Program-made: the position numbers and the translations under genes
Notes under the pieces: generated by a model
Told to the model about the DNA's origin: nothing
Seen by the model: the letters and a program-made list of their open reading frames with translations, nothing else
Database searches by the model: none
Assembly (NCBI GenBank): GCA_028565635.1
Contig: JAOXYB010017153.1
Span: 1-18,830 of the forward strand
Reading direction: 5' to 3'
Length of the DNA stretch: 18,830 bases
From: Phoronis ovalis
Taxonomy: Eukaryota; Phoronida; Phoronidae
In this document: one piece after another, positions 10,373 through 18,830 of the stretch
Position numbering within the stretch: the stretch's first letter is position 1
How the letters are laid out: every line of letters begins with the position of its first letter

Positions 10373-11335
10373 AGTGTTTACGCTATGGCGTTTAAAATTA
10401 AAATTATGTACAAAATATATGTATATATTCATGTTATACGATATGTATGTTCATTTATTTATTTATTAATAAACGATATATATAGAACGTACCGTTTCAT
10501 TTTTGCACTTGTCAGCAACTCCATGCTGTGACGAGTTTGTGTCTATTTTCTTTTTGGGTTGGATTAGAGATAAGAGTAAAAGAAATTTAAGCAAATAAAT
10601 TTTACATACAACCCCTTTATATTAGATATGATACAAAGATTTAATTTAAAAGAACAATGAACATTATAATTATTATCCTTCTTCTTGCAATTTTTCCAAT
10701 CCTCCTCCCATTGAAATGTTAATTGAAGTTATATTATTAATTTAATTTCGATGCAATGTTATAATATGTCCATAAATGGCGTTTATTATGAAACGTAGTA
10801 TTGTTTAGACAAAAAAGTGTTGTCAAATTGTTATCCTATTACTTATTACACAAAGAACTCCATATACATTTACAAATTTATCACGTTTACACAATGTGAT
10901 GAAGTTACTATTGATACATGTATGTTCAATCATAACATCTTTTTCCAAAACCAGATGCACTTCTCATTCCAATACATATTACTGTAGATACACATGATAC
11001 ATTTACTTGTTGCGAGTCTGATGTTCTAGCTGGATGATGTCCTTTCTTTACTCAGGCTATTTATTTAGACTATTAAGTAACAGAGTATTTACATAATGAA
11101 TAGTATTGGCAAGTTATATGCAAATTTTATAAATACCTCATGTAGGGTATAAATAACAATGGCCACAACATATTTACATCTCTATTATTGAACTCTAATT
11201 TGTACACATGACATTTACCACAGGTGGTACTGTGAAATTTTTCCAAATGGTTATAGCTCGAAGTTCATACATACTCTCGTTTCTATTAGTGTCTCCTCAT
11301 GGTAATGTGAGATCGCCGAAACTGTGCTTACACTT
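10373..11335. other. AT-rich sequence, nothing identifiable
   Basis: Includes a low-complexity TATATA and TTTATTTATTTATTAATAAA patch around 10410-10490. No gene, RNA or transposon end was recognised. Confidence 0.55.
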
Positions 11336-11710
11336 GTCCTGCAAGCATGTCACTACTATGGACAGCCTAGGGCTTGTCCGTAGGGTCATGACCGTTTCGT
11401 ATGTCAGACCAGCCGAAGTTCTACTATCCTTCACGCATGAGCAATAGCATAATATCCATACCATGGTTGAGCAAACCTTCAAGAGTGCATTTTGGATTTT
11501 ATGCTGATGTGCTGTTGAATCTTTCATTAAGTTATCTGGATATGGTGGTATAAGAAGCGGAGTAGTCAAGGAATAGGCAGAAGCAAAAATGTGGATGGAA
11601 TTTATTAGGAAAGTAAGTGTTTTCGAACTTCGGCTTGTCTGAGACACGAGGCGGTCATGACCCTACGGACAAACCATAGGCTGTCCATAGTAGGGTCATG
11701 CTTGCAGGAC
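11336..11710. mobile_element. 375-bp inverted-repeat element (MITE-like)
   Basis: Arms of about 86 bp (11336-11421 and 11625-11710) are inverted copies at roughly 88% identity by eye. The outer ends read GTCCTGCAAGCATG on both strands. Each arm holds the 10-bp palindrome GGTCATGACC. The ~200-bp interior shows no transposase. I could not find a convincing target-site duplication next to the ends, so the true boundaries or the superfamily remain open. A simple inverted duplication is the alternative. Confidence 0.7.
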
Positions 11711-12134
11711 TAACCTTGATAAAGCCGATAAAGTCAAGTAACATAGTATGTGAATATCGCATTTTGTTCTCTTTAGCTGCCTAACACTAGATGCAAGTGA
11801 AGAAATGGAAAGACACGAATGGAGTATATGATATTGTACAGGTGCATTTATGATTTGTTTCAAGTTTGAAGATAACAGATGATGTTGCATAGCTGTTAAG
11901 CGGCGCTAAAATAGATAATGTGAGAGGCCACCTATTTACCAGGAATAAAAGGGATCATATCAGAACTAACCGGTTGATTACCTAGTATACTAATTGTCTT
12001 TGGATGCAAGTTTCTGTCAATATCATTTTTATTCTGTAGAATATTGTGTCAACTCCACAACTGTTATTTCTCATCAAACCATGTTCCATAAAATTTGTCG
12101 TCAAAATAATATGTGTTATTACCTATGATTACAG
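11711..12134. other. Presumed upstream intron sequence of the PARP-like gene
   Basis: There is a good pyrimidine tract and acceptor near 11760-11775 (TTTTGTTCTCTTTAG), followed about 65 bp later by a donor-like CAG|GTGCAT. The enclosed segment has a stop in every frame near its end, so I do not call it an exon. No WWE, zinc-finger or macro domain of a PARP was seen upstream. Confidence 0.4.
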
Positions 12135-12237
12135 GCCACCGCAAAGTGAACCAACATCGCGCAGCGGAACAAGTAACGTGGAGTTTAATTTTCCGATGCA
12201 GTGGACCTTGATGGAAGACGAATATGATATTACTGAG
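12135..12237 (+). CDS. PARP-like exon A (entry to catalytic domain)
   Basis: The exon is bounded by an acceptor ending TTACAG at 12134 and a donor GAG|GTATAT at 12237/12238. After one leading base it encodes 34 residues ending FPMQWTLMEDEYDITE. The Pro-x-x-Trp-x-x-Met pattern matches the segment that opens the catalytic region in TIPARP- and PARP11-type proteins. It ends on a codon boundary. Confidence 0.7.
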
Positions 12238-12406
12238 GTATATCTATGCGTTGTGTCAAGATTGATGAGAAAATATGTTGACAGGGTCAAACAAATTGTA
12301 CTGCATTGCATATTGCAAAGCACAATAAAATATAGAATTAGTTAATACTGCAAACCACAATAAAAATGATATTTCGTCTGTAAAAGGTATTATTGTTATC
12401 TTTAAG

Positions 12407-12513
12407 TTGGTTTCATATGAACAAGTTGCAAAGCTGTTTCCTAAGACAATGCCTAAACAAATATTGAGCATTAAGAGGATTCAGAATCCGGAGCTATGGG
12501 GAAAATATCCAAG
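12407..12513 (+). CDS. PARP-like exon B
   Basis: The acceptor is TATCTTTAAG at 12406 and the donor is AAG|GTATTA at 12513/12514. It encodes LVSYEQVAKLF...ILSIKRIQNPELWGKYP plus two bases of the next codon. The motif Ile-x-Arg-Ile-Gln-Asn-Pro-x-Leu-Trp-x-x-Tyr is a hallmark of this PARP subfamily. It joins exon A in phase. Confidence 0.85.
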
Positions 12514-12749
12514 GTATTACAGCTAAAGCATGACTTTTATTTCAATGAATATCACATTTTATGTATTGTTGGAACTTGTAAACAAACGTGGTAAACAAAC
12601 AAACAATAAAAGATCCTGATATCAAATACATACCATTATGGTTAAAGATTAAAATATCTTTAAGCATTTTAGTATTTTGCTTTTAACTTGTGTGTCTTTT
12701 ATACTGGAATATATATTCAGACGATATACTTTAAAAATTTTGTTTGCAG

Positions 12750-13219
12750 ATGTAGCAATTAAGAGAAAGTGGATGTTGAAGAATATACTGTCTGTCAACG
12801 GGAACATAATTAGTACTACAACTTCTTCATAAAACTTTAAAAAAAAAACGGCACAACCGATGGTATTTGTGAACAAGGATTTGATTGGCGCTTATCTGGA
12901 AGAAATGTTGGCACGGCCTATGGGGAAAGCACTTACTTCCATCGAAATGCGAGTTATTCTACAAACTACACAAATTGTAATACAGTGTTTGTAGCGAGGG
13001 TGTTGGTTGGGAATTACACTGAAGAATCTTCCAGATATTTTAAGGTCTCCTCCTATTGATCCTAGTAAACCTACAGGGAAACTGTATGATTCGTGTGTTG
13101 AAGATGTTTCAAATCCAAGCATGTTTATTGTTTTCACTCACGAGCAGACATATCCTGAATACCTTGTGTCATTCCAACAAAAATATATTTATATTCTTTG
13201 GGATGCAAAATGGTTGTAA
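12750..13219 (+). CDS. PARP-like terminal exon C, frame-broken
   Basis: The acceptor is TTTGTTTGCAG at 12749. The expected Lys-Arg-rich segment (IKRKWMLKN) is one frame away from the phase set by exon B. Around 12815-12849 the NE..LFHG part is unreadable: NFFIKL is followed by ten A bases. From 12850 the domain reads GTTDGICEQGFDWRLSGRN, with the NAD-site Tyr at 12934-12936, to NYTEESSRYFK. An extra base between about 13042 and 13056 moves the frame to SPPIDPSKPTGKLYDS and on to the stop at 13217-13219. The third triad position falls in the Met-Phe-Ile stretch, where mono-transferases carry a hydrophobic residue rather than Glu. Confidence 0.8.
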
Positions 13220-13263
13220 TGTTAAACTAAATTAAGTAAAAGCGAAAAACCTTAAAAAGCATA

Positions 13264-14026
13264 CCGTATTTTCCCAATTGTAAGACCCGAGTCTTGAGTT
13301 CGAATTAAGACTAGGTCTCGAAAATAAGACCCGGGTCCAAGCATCCAACTCAAATGTATTTCGAAATGAGTCTGGTTGCACTGATATCCAAAAAATATCT
13401 TAATAAACCGTTCATATGTGCAGCCAAAATATACTGCCTGTTGTTAAATATATCACAAAGCATGATTTTAAATCGCGTAAAATGTGATTTGCAAAGTTAA
13501 GCTACTTTGTTGTAGCTAAATTACCTGCTGAAAGGAAATAGTAAATGTAGAATGCATGCATTACACTCACTTATGTCTTGAATGAATTGAACCATTGCGG
13601 TATACGAAATTCAAACACGTTAAACTAGAGGCTATACATTAGGTTGTCTTATATAGGCTTATCGTTCACAGAGAAAAAAAACCTTTTGGTTGATAAATGC
13701 GATTGTGCGTTTAAATGGAACAGGTTCGATCCTGAAGACGGTACAAACAGTTTCTTATTGAGTTTGAATGTACATGTAGCATTGGTAACGACATTTCAAG
13801 TGAATAAAATGATTATCGTATTTACAGGACCGTGTAATGAATGAGTAGTAATTTATTGTTGACTACCCATTTTCACAAACCGTACCTCCCACAAAAAAAT
13901 ACGATGACTCAGTAGTAAGACTCCTTTTCAAACTTACTATCGAACTAAAACGTTTTATTTTGCAACAGTTCCAAAACAGCGAAACTTCAAACGTAAGATC
14001 CGGGTCTTACAATTGGGGAAGTACGA
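13264..14026. mobile_element. 763-bp inverted-repeat element with TA flanks
   Basis: The left end CCGTATTTTCCCAATTGTAA, continuing GACCCGAGTCTT, is matched on the other strand by the right end, which reads CGTACTTCCCCAATTGTAAG then ACCCGGATCTT: about 34 bases with five mismatches. TA lies at both outer edges (13262-13263 and 14027-14028), consistent with a TA target duplication as in Tc1/mariner-like elements. A second internal copy of the AAGACCCGGGTCC word sits near 13326-13338. No transposase could be read in the interior. A frame at 13644-13844 contains WNRFDPEDGTNSFLLSLN, which looks protein-like but is unidentified. Confidence 0.75.
13402..13407 (+). promoter_or_regulatory. Possible poly(A) signal AATAAA inside the transposon
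   Basis: This is a canonical AATAAA downstream of the PARP-like stop codon (13219). It lies within the 763-bp element, so the insertion may supply the 3' end signal. Motif evidence only. Confidence 0.25.
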
Positions 14027-14028
14027 TA

Positions 14029-14990
14029 TTACGGACAGAAGTTAGAATTAGGCAACATGAAATATGTTGTTTCTGCAGAAATTATTTGTTTTTTTTTAAC
14101 AATTCAAAACTAAAGGAAAGTGGTAAAACTACAATGATATAAAAGCTTAAATAAATGTGAAAAAAATATATCTTCTCAAACAGTTAGAAGTGTAAACAAG
14201 TACTGTAAGGATAACTGCTATGCATTACAAGATGCATAAAATGAGCTTCTAACATATATTTGGAAAACTAAACTTCAATTTCGTCCCTGTGAATTGGGAA
14301 GATCACGGTTTTTTACTTTTGTTTATTTAAAAAAATAGACTTATTGTTTGTTTCTGGTGAGAAAAGTAGTGTACATGAAAAGACATTTGTTTGCAATTGG
14401 ACATTCATTTCTTGAGATGATACCCTTATAAGTGTCAGTCACAGTTGCCATTGTCAGCAAACTATGTGGTCTATGGCCAGGCCTCTTGTTATAAATAAGA
14501 CGGCTATAATATAAATAGCTTATCACAAGCTGCCTATCTTGTTCTCCAGAAAAGAAAGTCTTACTTTAGAAAACAGTTACCCACCAGCACATATTGTTTC
14601 TGCTTTATTTGTGTATTAAAGTGCATGGTTTGCACATATTTTTTTTGTAACAGATCGAATGTAGTGTACGGCAATGCCACATAAAAATAAGTTATAACTA
14701 CAAACTTGTCTGCTTATTTCGGAATTTTAACTGGAATGTAGATTTCATTGGATTTCATGTAAATTAGACGATAGCTTGCTCTACAGCCTAAACTACATGT
14801 ACAACTATTAGAATTTAAAGTGTGATTTGTATTAATAAATTTGATCCTTGTAGCTTTTCCATATTTATATATTGATATAGGGCAAGCAGCGTATGCAGAC
14901 AGAGGTTTGGTTCAGGTTTATTTCGCACACAGACATTTTTGTTAAAAAGCAACGAATGTGTATCTGCATAAAAAAACAAGAAATCTGAAC
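14029..14990. other. AT-rich sequence, nothing identifiable
   Basis: No family motif, RNA gene or transposon end was recognised. The palindrome TACATGTA occurs at 14794-14801. Confidence 0.5.
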
Positions 14991-15310
14991 AGTTTCCGCC
15001 ATTCCAAAATTATTCAAAATGGCTGCTGAAACCAAAATGGCCACCAAAAATTGCGTGTTTTCACAAATGGTATCTAAGTATAATATCAACGACATATGTA
15101 AAGTGTAAGGAGGTACACAATGTAAAAACAAGCACAGCTGAACACTATACATCAATGTGGTACATCCAGCAACAAAATGGCCACTGTGTAACCTGATATG
15201 AAGAACGTTCAGTCTTGAAATTTGATCCAATGACCTCACTTTGACACCTGACCTAAATTTTCTATGTTCCTGCCCAATGAGTCTACACCTCAAATTTTGC
15301 AGTAGCTCAA
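14991..15310. repeat. Probable old dispersed repeat with CAAAATGGC words
   Basis: CAAAATGGCTGC (15015), CAAAATGGCCACC (15033) and CAAAATGGCCAC (15173) recur, followed by a run of TGACCT-type words (15231-15254). This word style is familiar from molluscan interspersed repeats, but no second copy is present in the window to prove it. The open frame on the minus strand (14865-15293) has no domain and is probably incidental. Confidence 0.4.
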
Positions 15311-16470
15311 AGCATTTTCAAGATACAGTGTTTACAAAACTGGCACCGAAATTGCAAATACTGTGATACATGTACATTTGATGGAGTAAAAACATTTACA
15401 GTAACTTAAAGATCTGCTGCTACTGTAGCCACCCCTTTGCTTTTGTGTCTCAAGTCCTGAACGTTTATTGTGCTTTATGTATCATGTGGTTTATATGGGT
15501 TTAGCAGAGTAATTTTTTTATTCAAATGATAGCACTAGCTTGCAACTGATTTTTATAGCAACTAATGTTTTATGTAGGACTTCAAAGCAATCAGTGTTAA
15601 GAATTATCTGAATGTTTATCCATATTCAACAGTACTGTTTTCAAAATTCATGTAGTCTATGTTGCCACGGTAACGGTAAATGTTGATCAGTTACACACTG
15701 ACACTATATTTCTGTAATTGGGAACAAAATATTCCTCTTCTTTCACAATAAAGAATTAGAAAATTCAGAAAAGTTAGAAACGTAAACATTGTTGCTACAA
15801 AAAGATTATGGACTTACAGGTTATACATGTATGTAGCCGTGACTACTGTTTTCTATTGAACTGAACATTTCTTACGCATATACTAAGTGCGCACTACTTT
15901 ATTTGTATCAAGTGGAAACATTACACATTTTTCATAAAATTATTTGCACTACTTGCAGTTAAAAATGTGGTTCATATTGTGTGATTCATGTTTACATGTG
16001 AGAAGTATTATACGTTTGCACAAACAATAGCTGAAGGTGTCATGATAAACATAACCGATAAAAATATAACAATATAACAACAATTACTATAATGTAGCTG
16101 TAACATACATCAGTTTCAGCATCAGCAGTTATACCCAATCACTGCACATGAGTAACTGCAAATGCTGGGATAAAGTATAAGTATAATATCAATACTAACT
16201 ATATGCAGTGCTAACTGAAAATTTCTATACGTGTATGCAGTTTCTACATGTCACTCTTGATGCAAAGAATGGTTATTTCAAGCCGTATATTTCTTTGAGT
16301 ACACCCATAAAAATGTACAAATATCTTGACCATTATATAGGCAGTAACAATGCAAATTTGATAAATTAACTTGCACTATACCAATTTTCAGGAATAATAA
16401 TTATGTGTACAAACGACTGAGGACTCTCTAAATTACATCATGGTTTTAGATATATTACAGTCAGATCATA
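15311..16470. other. AT-rich sequence, no gene seen
   Basis: Apart from the X-box at 15661-15674 and two TACATGTA palindromes (15367 and 15824) I see nothing supported here. The right end may include the unseen terminus of the piggyBac element. Confidence 0.5.
15661..15674 (+). promoter_or_regulatory. RFX X-box motif
   Basis: GTTGCCACGGTAAC matches every specified position of the X-box consensus GTNRCCNNRGYAAC, the binding site of RFX factors that control ciliary genes in animals. No coding region is identified nearby, so a functional role is uncertain. Confidence 0.45.
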
Positions 16471-17590
16471 TTAGTTTAGCAATAAAAGTAATGTTGGTCT
16501 AAAATTCATTTTCGTTTCAGGCACTTTATTGTTTGAGTGATACAGTTCAAAGCGTCTCGATCTGCACAATCTTACCTCACAACTTGAGCAGCTAAAGGAG
16601 GTTTCTTTTCTCTTCTCTTGTCCTCAAGAACAATACATGCAGTGACCTCTGGTCATAACTTCGCATTCTACGGTGTTAATACATTCATGTTCAAATGAGA
16701 TGCAGCCCTTCAATACTGGCTTTGGACCTGGTAAATGATCCGGCGATGAGACCTCTCACGAGGCAACACAAAACTCCCTTTGGCTATCTTTAGTAGACAC
16801 TTGCTTTTTACTGTTTGGTTAGAGTAACTGCAGATTTGTTCTTCACTTATTGATCCTCCAAGATTTCCATGTTTGAGAGCATTTACACGAACACGCTCCA
16901 AAGCAAGAAAGGTTCAAACCCACCAACGTTTTGATTGTCTAACGATTACCAGTGCATTTACGATATCATTTAGGTCGACACGACCCATACCTTTATTGTA
17001 ATATGTAACCAATGGTGGACAACTTTGTATAAGGCTGTTATCATTCTTTTTCCTTGATATCGTGTCCTCCAGGGTTACAAGTACTAGAACAGTTACATAA
17101 AAAAGAAACTTGTTTCGTGTCGTTTCAAGTTGTAACAGTAAGGTCATCTTCTTTCGAGGCAGAGTGGTATGCTCTAGATTCTCTGAGTTTCATGGTTTTC
17201 ATGCTAGGTGGTATACCCTTTCTATTAAGACGTGGAGTACCTATACTTGATATTCTTTCCGATTTCAGCTTATCTGCTAATGGCACACTTGTAAAAAAAG
17301 TTATCAGTTATTACAACATGTCCCTTGTCACTGCACTCGGGCATAACCTAATCTGTGACTACTCTATAACCTAAACCATGTTCCGTGTTACTGCTGTCTG
17401 GATTTTTTCCTGTGTATATGTTGAAATTGAAAAGATAACCACAAAAGGAGCATACAGCAGGCCAACATTTTATACCAATCACGATAGGTTTTGATTTCAA
17501 GTACTGTTTAAAAGGATTCTGTCCTTTCCTTTAAACATGGCTTCATCCACAGAAATATCTTGTCCGGGGGAAAAGTAATTGGAAAATTAT
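16471..17590 (-). pseudogene. piggyBac-type transposase, fossil
   Basis: PiggyBac enzymes cut and paste DNA at TTAA using three Asp residues. Reading right to left, SPGQDISVDEAMFKGK carries the first Asp (17545-17547). A frameshift follows, then NPFKQYLKSKPIVIGIKCWP and GYLFNFNIYTGK. ITDNFFTSVPLADKL holds the second Asp (17303-17305), then GTPRLNRKGIP. CPPLVTYYNKGMGRVDLND gives the third Asp (16974-16976), followed by RWWV. The C-terminal Cys-rich domain GHCMYCS...KRKETSFSCSSCEVRLC...FELYH ends near 16545. Lesions include TAG at 17348-17350, TGA at 17125-17127 where the family has Trp, TGA after RWWV at 16914, TGA at 16624-16626 inside the Cys-rich domain, and at least three frameshifts. The N-terminal half is not recognisable. 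No TTAA-flanked ends were located. Confidence 0.9.
16545..16670 (-). other. Cys-rich C-terminal domain of the piggyBac fossil
   Basis: The cysteine pattern C-x-x-C...KRKET-x-x-x-C-x-x-C-x-x-x-x-C...YH matches the zinc-binding tail that lets piggyBac transposases recognise their ends. One stop (16624-16626) interrupts it, while the second half is intact. Confidence 0.8.
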
Positions 17591-17639
17591 CATATCCACT
17601 GTGGTTTTCTAGATATTCTTCATTGTTGACAAGTATAGC

Positions 17640-17700
17640 TCGGGTATACGGTATATTTGGGTTACAGTAGGTTTCCGAGTTATACTCTCCCGTATATACA
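17640..17700 (+). repeat. Short repeat, copy A
   Basis: The word at 17662-17689 (TTACAGTAGG..TCCGAGTTAT..TCTC) is matched on the opposite strand at 18380-18407 with 25 of 28 bases identical by eye. It lies immediately upstream of the readable part of the piggyBac fossil, and so may belong to that element or to another inserted in it. Confidence 0.7.
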
Positions 17701-17844
17701 AAAGAGCGGTTTGTGATGCAGAAAAATGACGCTAGAAATACATGCTGTGACGGGACATTGAGGAGGAAGAAAGGGGGTAGTGACTGCAACACACAGGAAA
17801 TAAAATTGCTTTTTCATGAATAACAAGTAATGAACTTCTGCAAT

Positions 17845-17905
17845 CGCGGGTCACGAAAATAATACGACCTTTTCCCGCCTCAATAACAGTAACTATTCAT
17901 AAACA
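17845..17905 (+). repeat. Short repeat, copy B, with E2F-like site
   Basis: TCACGAAA...TTTCCCGCCT..A..ACAGTA resembles the reverse complement of 18398-18440. It contains TTTCCCGCC at 17871-17879, a consensus E2F-type sequence. It is more diverged than copies A and C. Confidence 0.5.
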
Positions 17906-18372
17906 GACTGTACACAGCCTATATCACAGTCTACACTCCTTAGAAGATAATTAAATTGGACGGTAATTTAGAATGGTTAGAGTATATTCCTTGGACCTGC
18001 GGTGGAGAGTATTTTTAATTTTTGTTCTGTGAATTATTGTATCTGCGACGGAAATGGAGGTAGTAGGGCAAAGAGTTCAATCTCATTGCACAGAAAATGA
18101 TAATCTAATTGCATAAACAAAATTATTGCATAACGTTTCTCACATTGCACAAACGGAAATACATTTCAATGAATTTTACACCTGTAGGAAAATAAGTTTC
18201 CCCTTTCCCACTGTGCTCGTGTATATTATTATATAACATTTCGCATTGAATTTCCACACATTAGAACTGTACAGAATTGGGTTTCTGTGATTCCTTAGCG
18301 ATTCCCTAACATATTAAGCTGGTGACGTCAGGAAAATATGAGTAAGTATCAGAAACCAGTATTTAGTAGTTT
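17906..18372. other. No gene identified
   Basis: AT-rich spacer between repeat copies B and C. No frame, RNA or transposon end is supported. Confidence 0.5.
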
Positions 18373-18445
18373 ATCGGAAGAGAACATAACTCGGAAGCCT
18401 ACTGTAAGGCGGGAAATATGTTTCTGTTTCGTGACGTTACAACTT
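18373..18445 (-). repeat. Short repeat, copy C, with E2F-like site
   Basis: This inverted copy shares GAGAACATAACTCGGAAGCC with copy A and GGCGGGAAA...TTTCGTGAC with copy B. GGCGGGAAA at 18408-18416 is the exact reverse complement of the E2F-like word in copy B. Confidence 0.65.
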
Positions 18446-18830
18446 TGCATGAAAATTCACGAAAACTGCTGTTTGTGAGTAGAAGACTGAATAAAAAGCA
18501 AGTAAAAAAACACTATAATTCTTTATATGCTTGACTTATTTCTCTTAATCTTAGCTTGCTATAAACTATTTTGTCAATGTGTTACTACTGTAATTATGTG
18601 ATGCGCCGTACGGTAAGTGATTACGCTAGTAGTATATTTACTTTCCGCTTTTCAACTCCCACCTGAACCCCTGTTGATCCAAGCCCCTGTTGATGCCCCT
18701 GGTCTTATACAAAGCTGCTTTCATACTTATTTACTTTTCCACACTGAAGACGTTGTAACGATGACTGCGCCATCTATTTTGTACACACCGTAATGATCGA
18801 CTGTGGAATGTGCTGTTTTGTGTGGTCTAT
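18446..18830. other. Right edge, no gene identified
   Basis: The only local structure is the short CCCCTGTTGAT tandem at 18668-18702. A TGCGCCATCTATT word near 18765 resembles the reverse of the GGNGGC words near 6700. Confidence 0.5.
18668..18702. repeat. Short tandem repeat CCCCTGTTGAT
   Basis: CCCCTGTTGAT occurs at 18668 and 18684 (16-bp period), followed by a truncated third CCCCTG copy. Confidence 0.8.

Larger units (their letters stand above)
12135..13219 (+). pseudogene. PARP-family mono-ADP-ribosyltransferase, catalytic domain, damaged
   Basis: Proteins of this family transfer ADP-ribose from NAD+ to targets. Three blocks in the right order and spacing match the catalytic domain: EFNFPMQWTLMEDEYDITE, then SIKRIQNPELWGKY, then GTTDGICEQGFDWR...GTAYGESTYFHRNASYS and LYDSCVEDVSNPSMFIVF with YPEYL near the C-terminus. 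The style resembles PARP11, PARP12 and TIPARP, which are mono-ADP-ribosylating. The domain is spread over three exons with GT/AG junctions, so this is not a processed retrocopy. Lesions: the reading phase at the exon B-exon C join leads to a stop, the sequence before Gly-Thr-Thr is replaced by a run of ten A with stops so the catalytic His is absent, and there is a one-base frame change near 13042-13056. It may be a pseudogene, or an intact gene read through assembly indels. N-terminal domains were not found. Confidence 0.8.

Noticed and set aside
11776-11840. Possible extra upstream PARP exon with good acceptor and donor
   Set aside because: No frame stays open across it, and no WWE or zinc-finger pattern is visible.
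13700-13745. GGTTCGATCC resembling a tRNA B box
   Set aside because: The surrounding bases do not form a T-arm with a 7-base loop, and no acceptor stem or A box is found at the right distance.
14865-15293. 142-codon open frame on the minus strand
   Set aside because: No domain, low-complexity hydrophobic composition, and overlap with a probable dispersed repeat.
1-18830. CRISPR array, bacterial operon or phage-like system
   Set aside because: No regularly spaced repeats with unique spacers and no compact co-directional genes. Composition and splice signals indicate an animal genome.

Overview
This window looks like nuclear DNA from an invertebrate animal, most likely a lophotrochozoan such as a mollusc. 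It is AT-rich, has intron-type splice signals and no bacterial operon layout, is dense in decayed DNA transposons, and has many copies of the palindrome TACATGTA, which I associate with molluscan genomes. Most of it is non-coding, and most open frames longer than 60 codons look like chance. Two protein-coding remnants can be named with confidence, both damaged. No intact gene was found.

Layout, left to right. Positions 1-930 show no gene. From about 931 to 2606 there are two tandem copies of a ~327-bp repeat unit. The first copy is split by a 997-bp inverted-repeat transposon (1051-2047) flanked by a perfect 8-bp duplication, GGGAATAC. A third copy of the unit lies alone near 10083-10372. From 2607 to 6600 is AT-rich sequence with no recognisable gene. 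Around 6639-7000 are three evenly spaced CTCF-like GGNGGC motifs, a TATA box and a small hairpin, so this may be a promoter. A weak, broken coding candidate follows at 8079-8581. A short inverted-repeat element occupies 11336-11710.

Positions 12135-13219 on the plus strand hold the catalytic end of a PARP-family mono-ADP-ribosyltransferase, closest in style to PARP11/PARP12/TIPARP. It lies in three exons with splice signals, but the last exon carries frame breaks, including one at the catalytic His-Gly-Thr motif. A TA-flanked inverted-repeat element (13264-14026) begins 44 bp after its stop codon. Positions about 15000-15300 look like an old dispersed repeat. A consensus RFX X-box sits at 15661-15674. 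Positions 16471-17590 on the minus strand are a fossil piggyBac transposase that keeps all three catalytic aspartate positions and the C-terminal Cys-rich domain but has several stops and frameshifts. It is followed by three copies of a short repeat (17640-18445), two of which carry identical E2F-like TTTCCCGCC sequences in opposite orientation.

The parts do not form one pathway. The window reads as a transposon-rich region around the 3' end of a decaying (or mis-assembled) PARP-family gene. I found no convincing new biological system. The best leads are the 997-bp inverted-repeat element and the damaged PARP gene.
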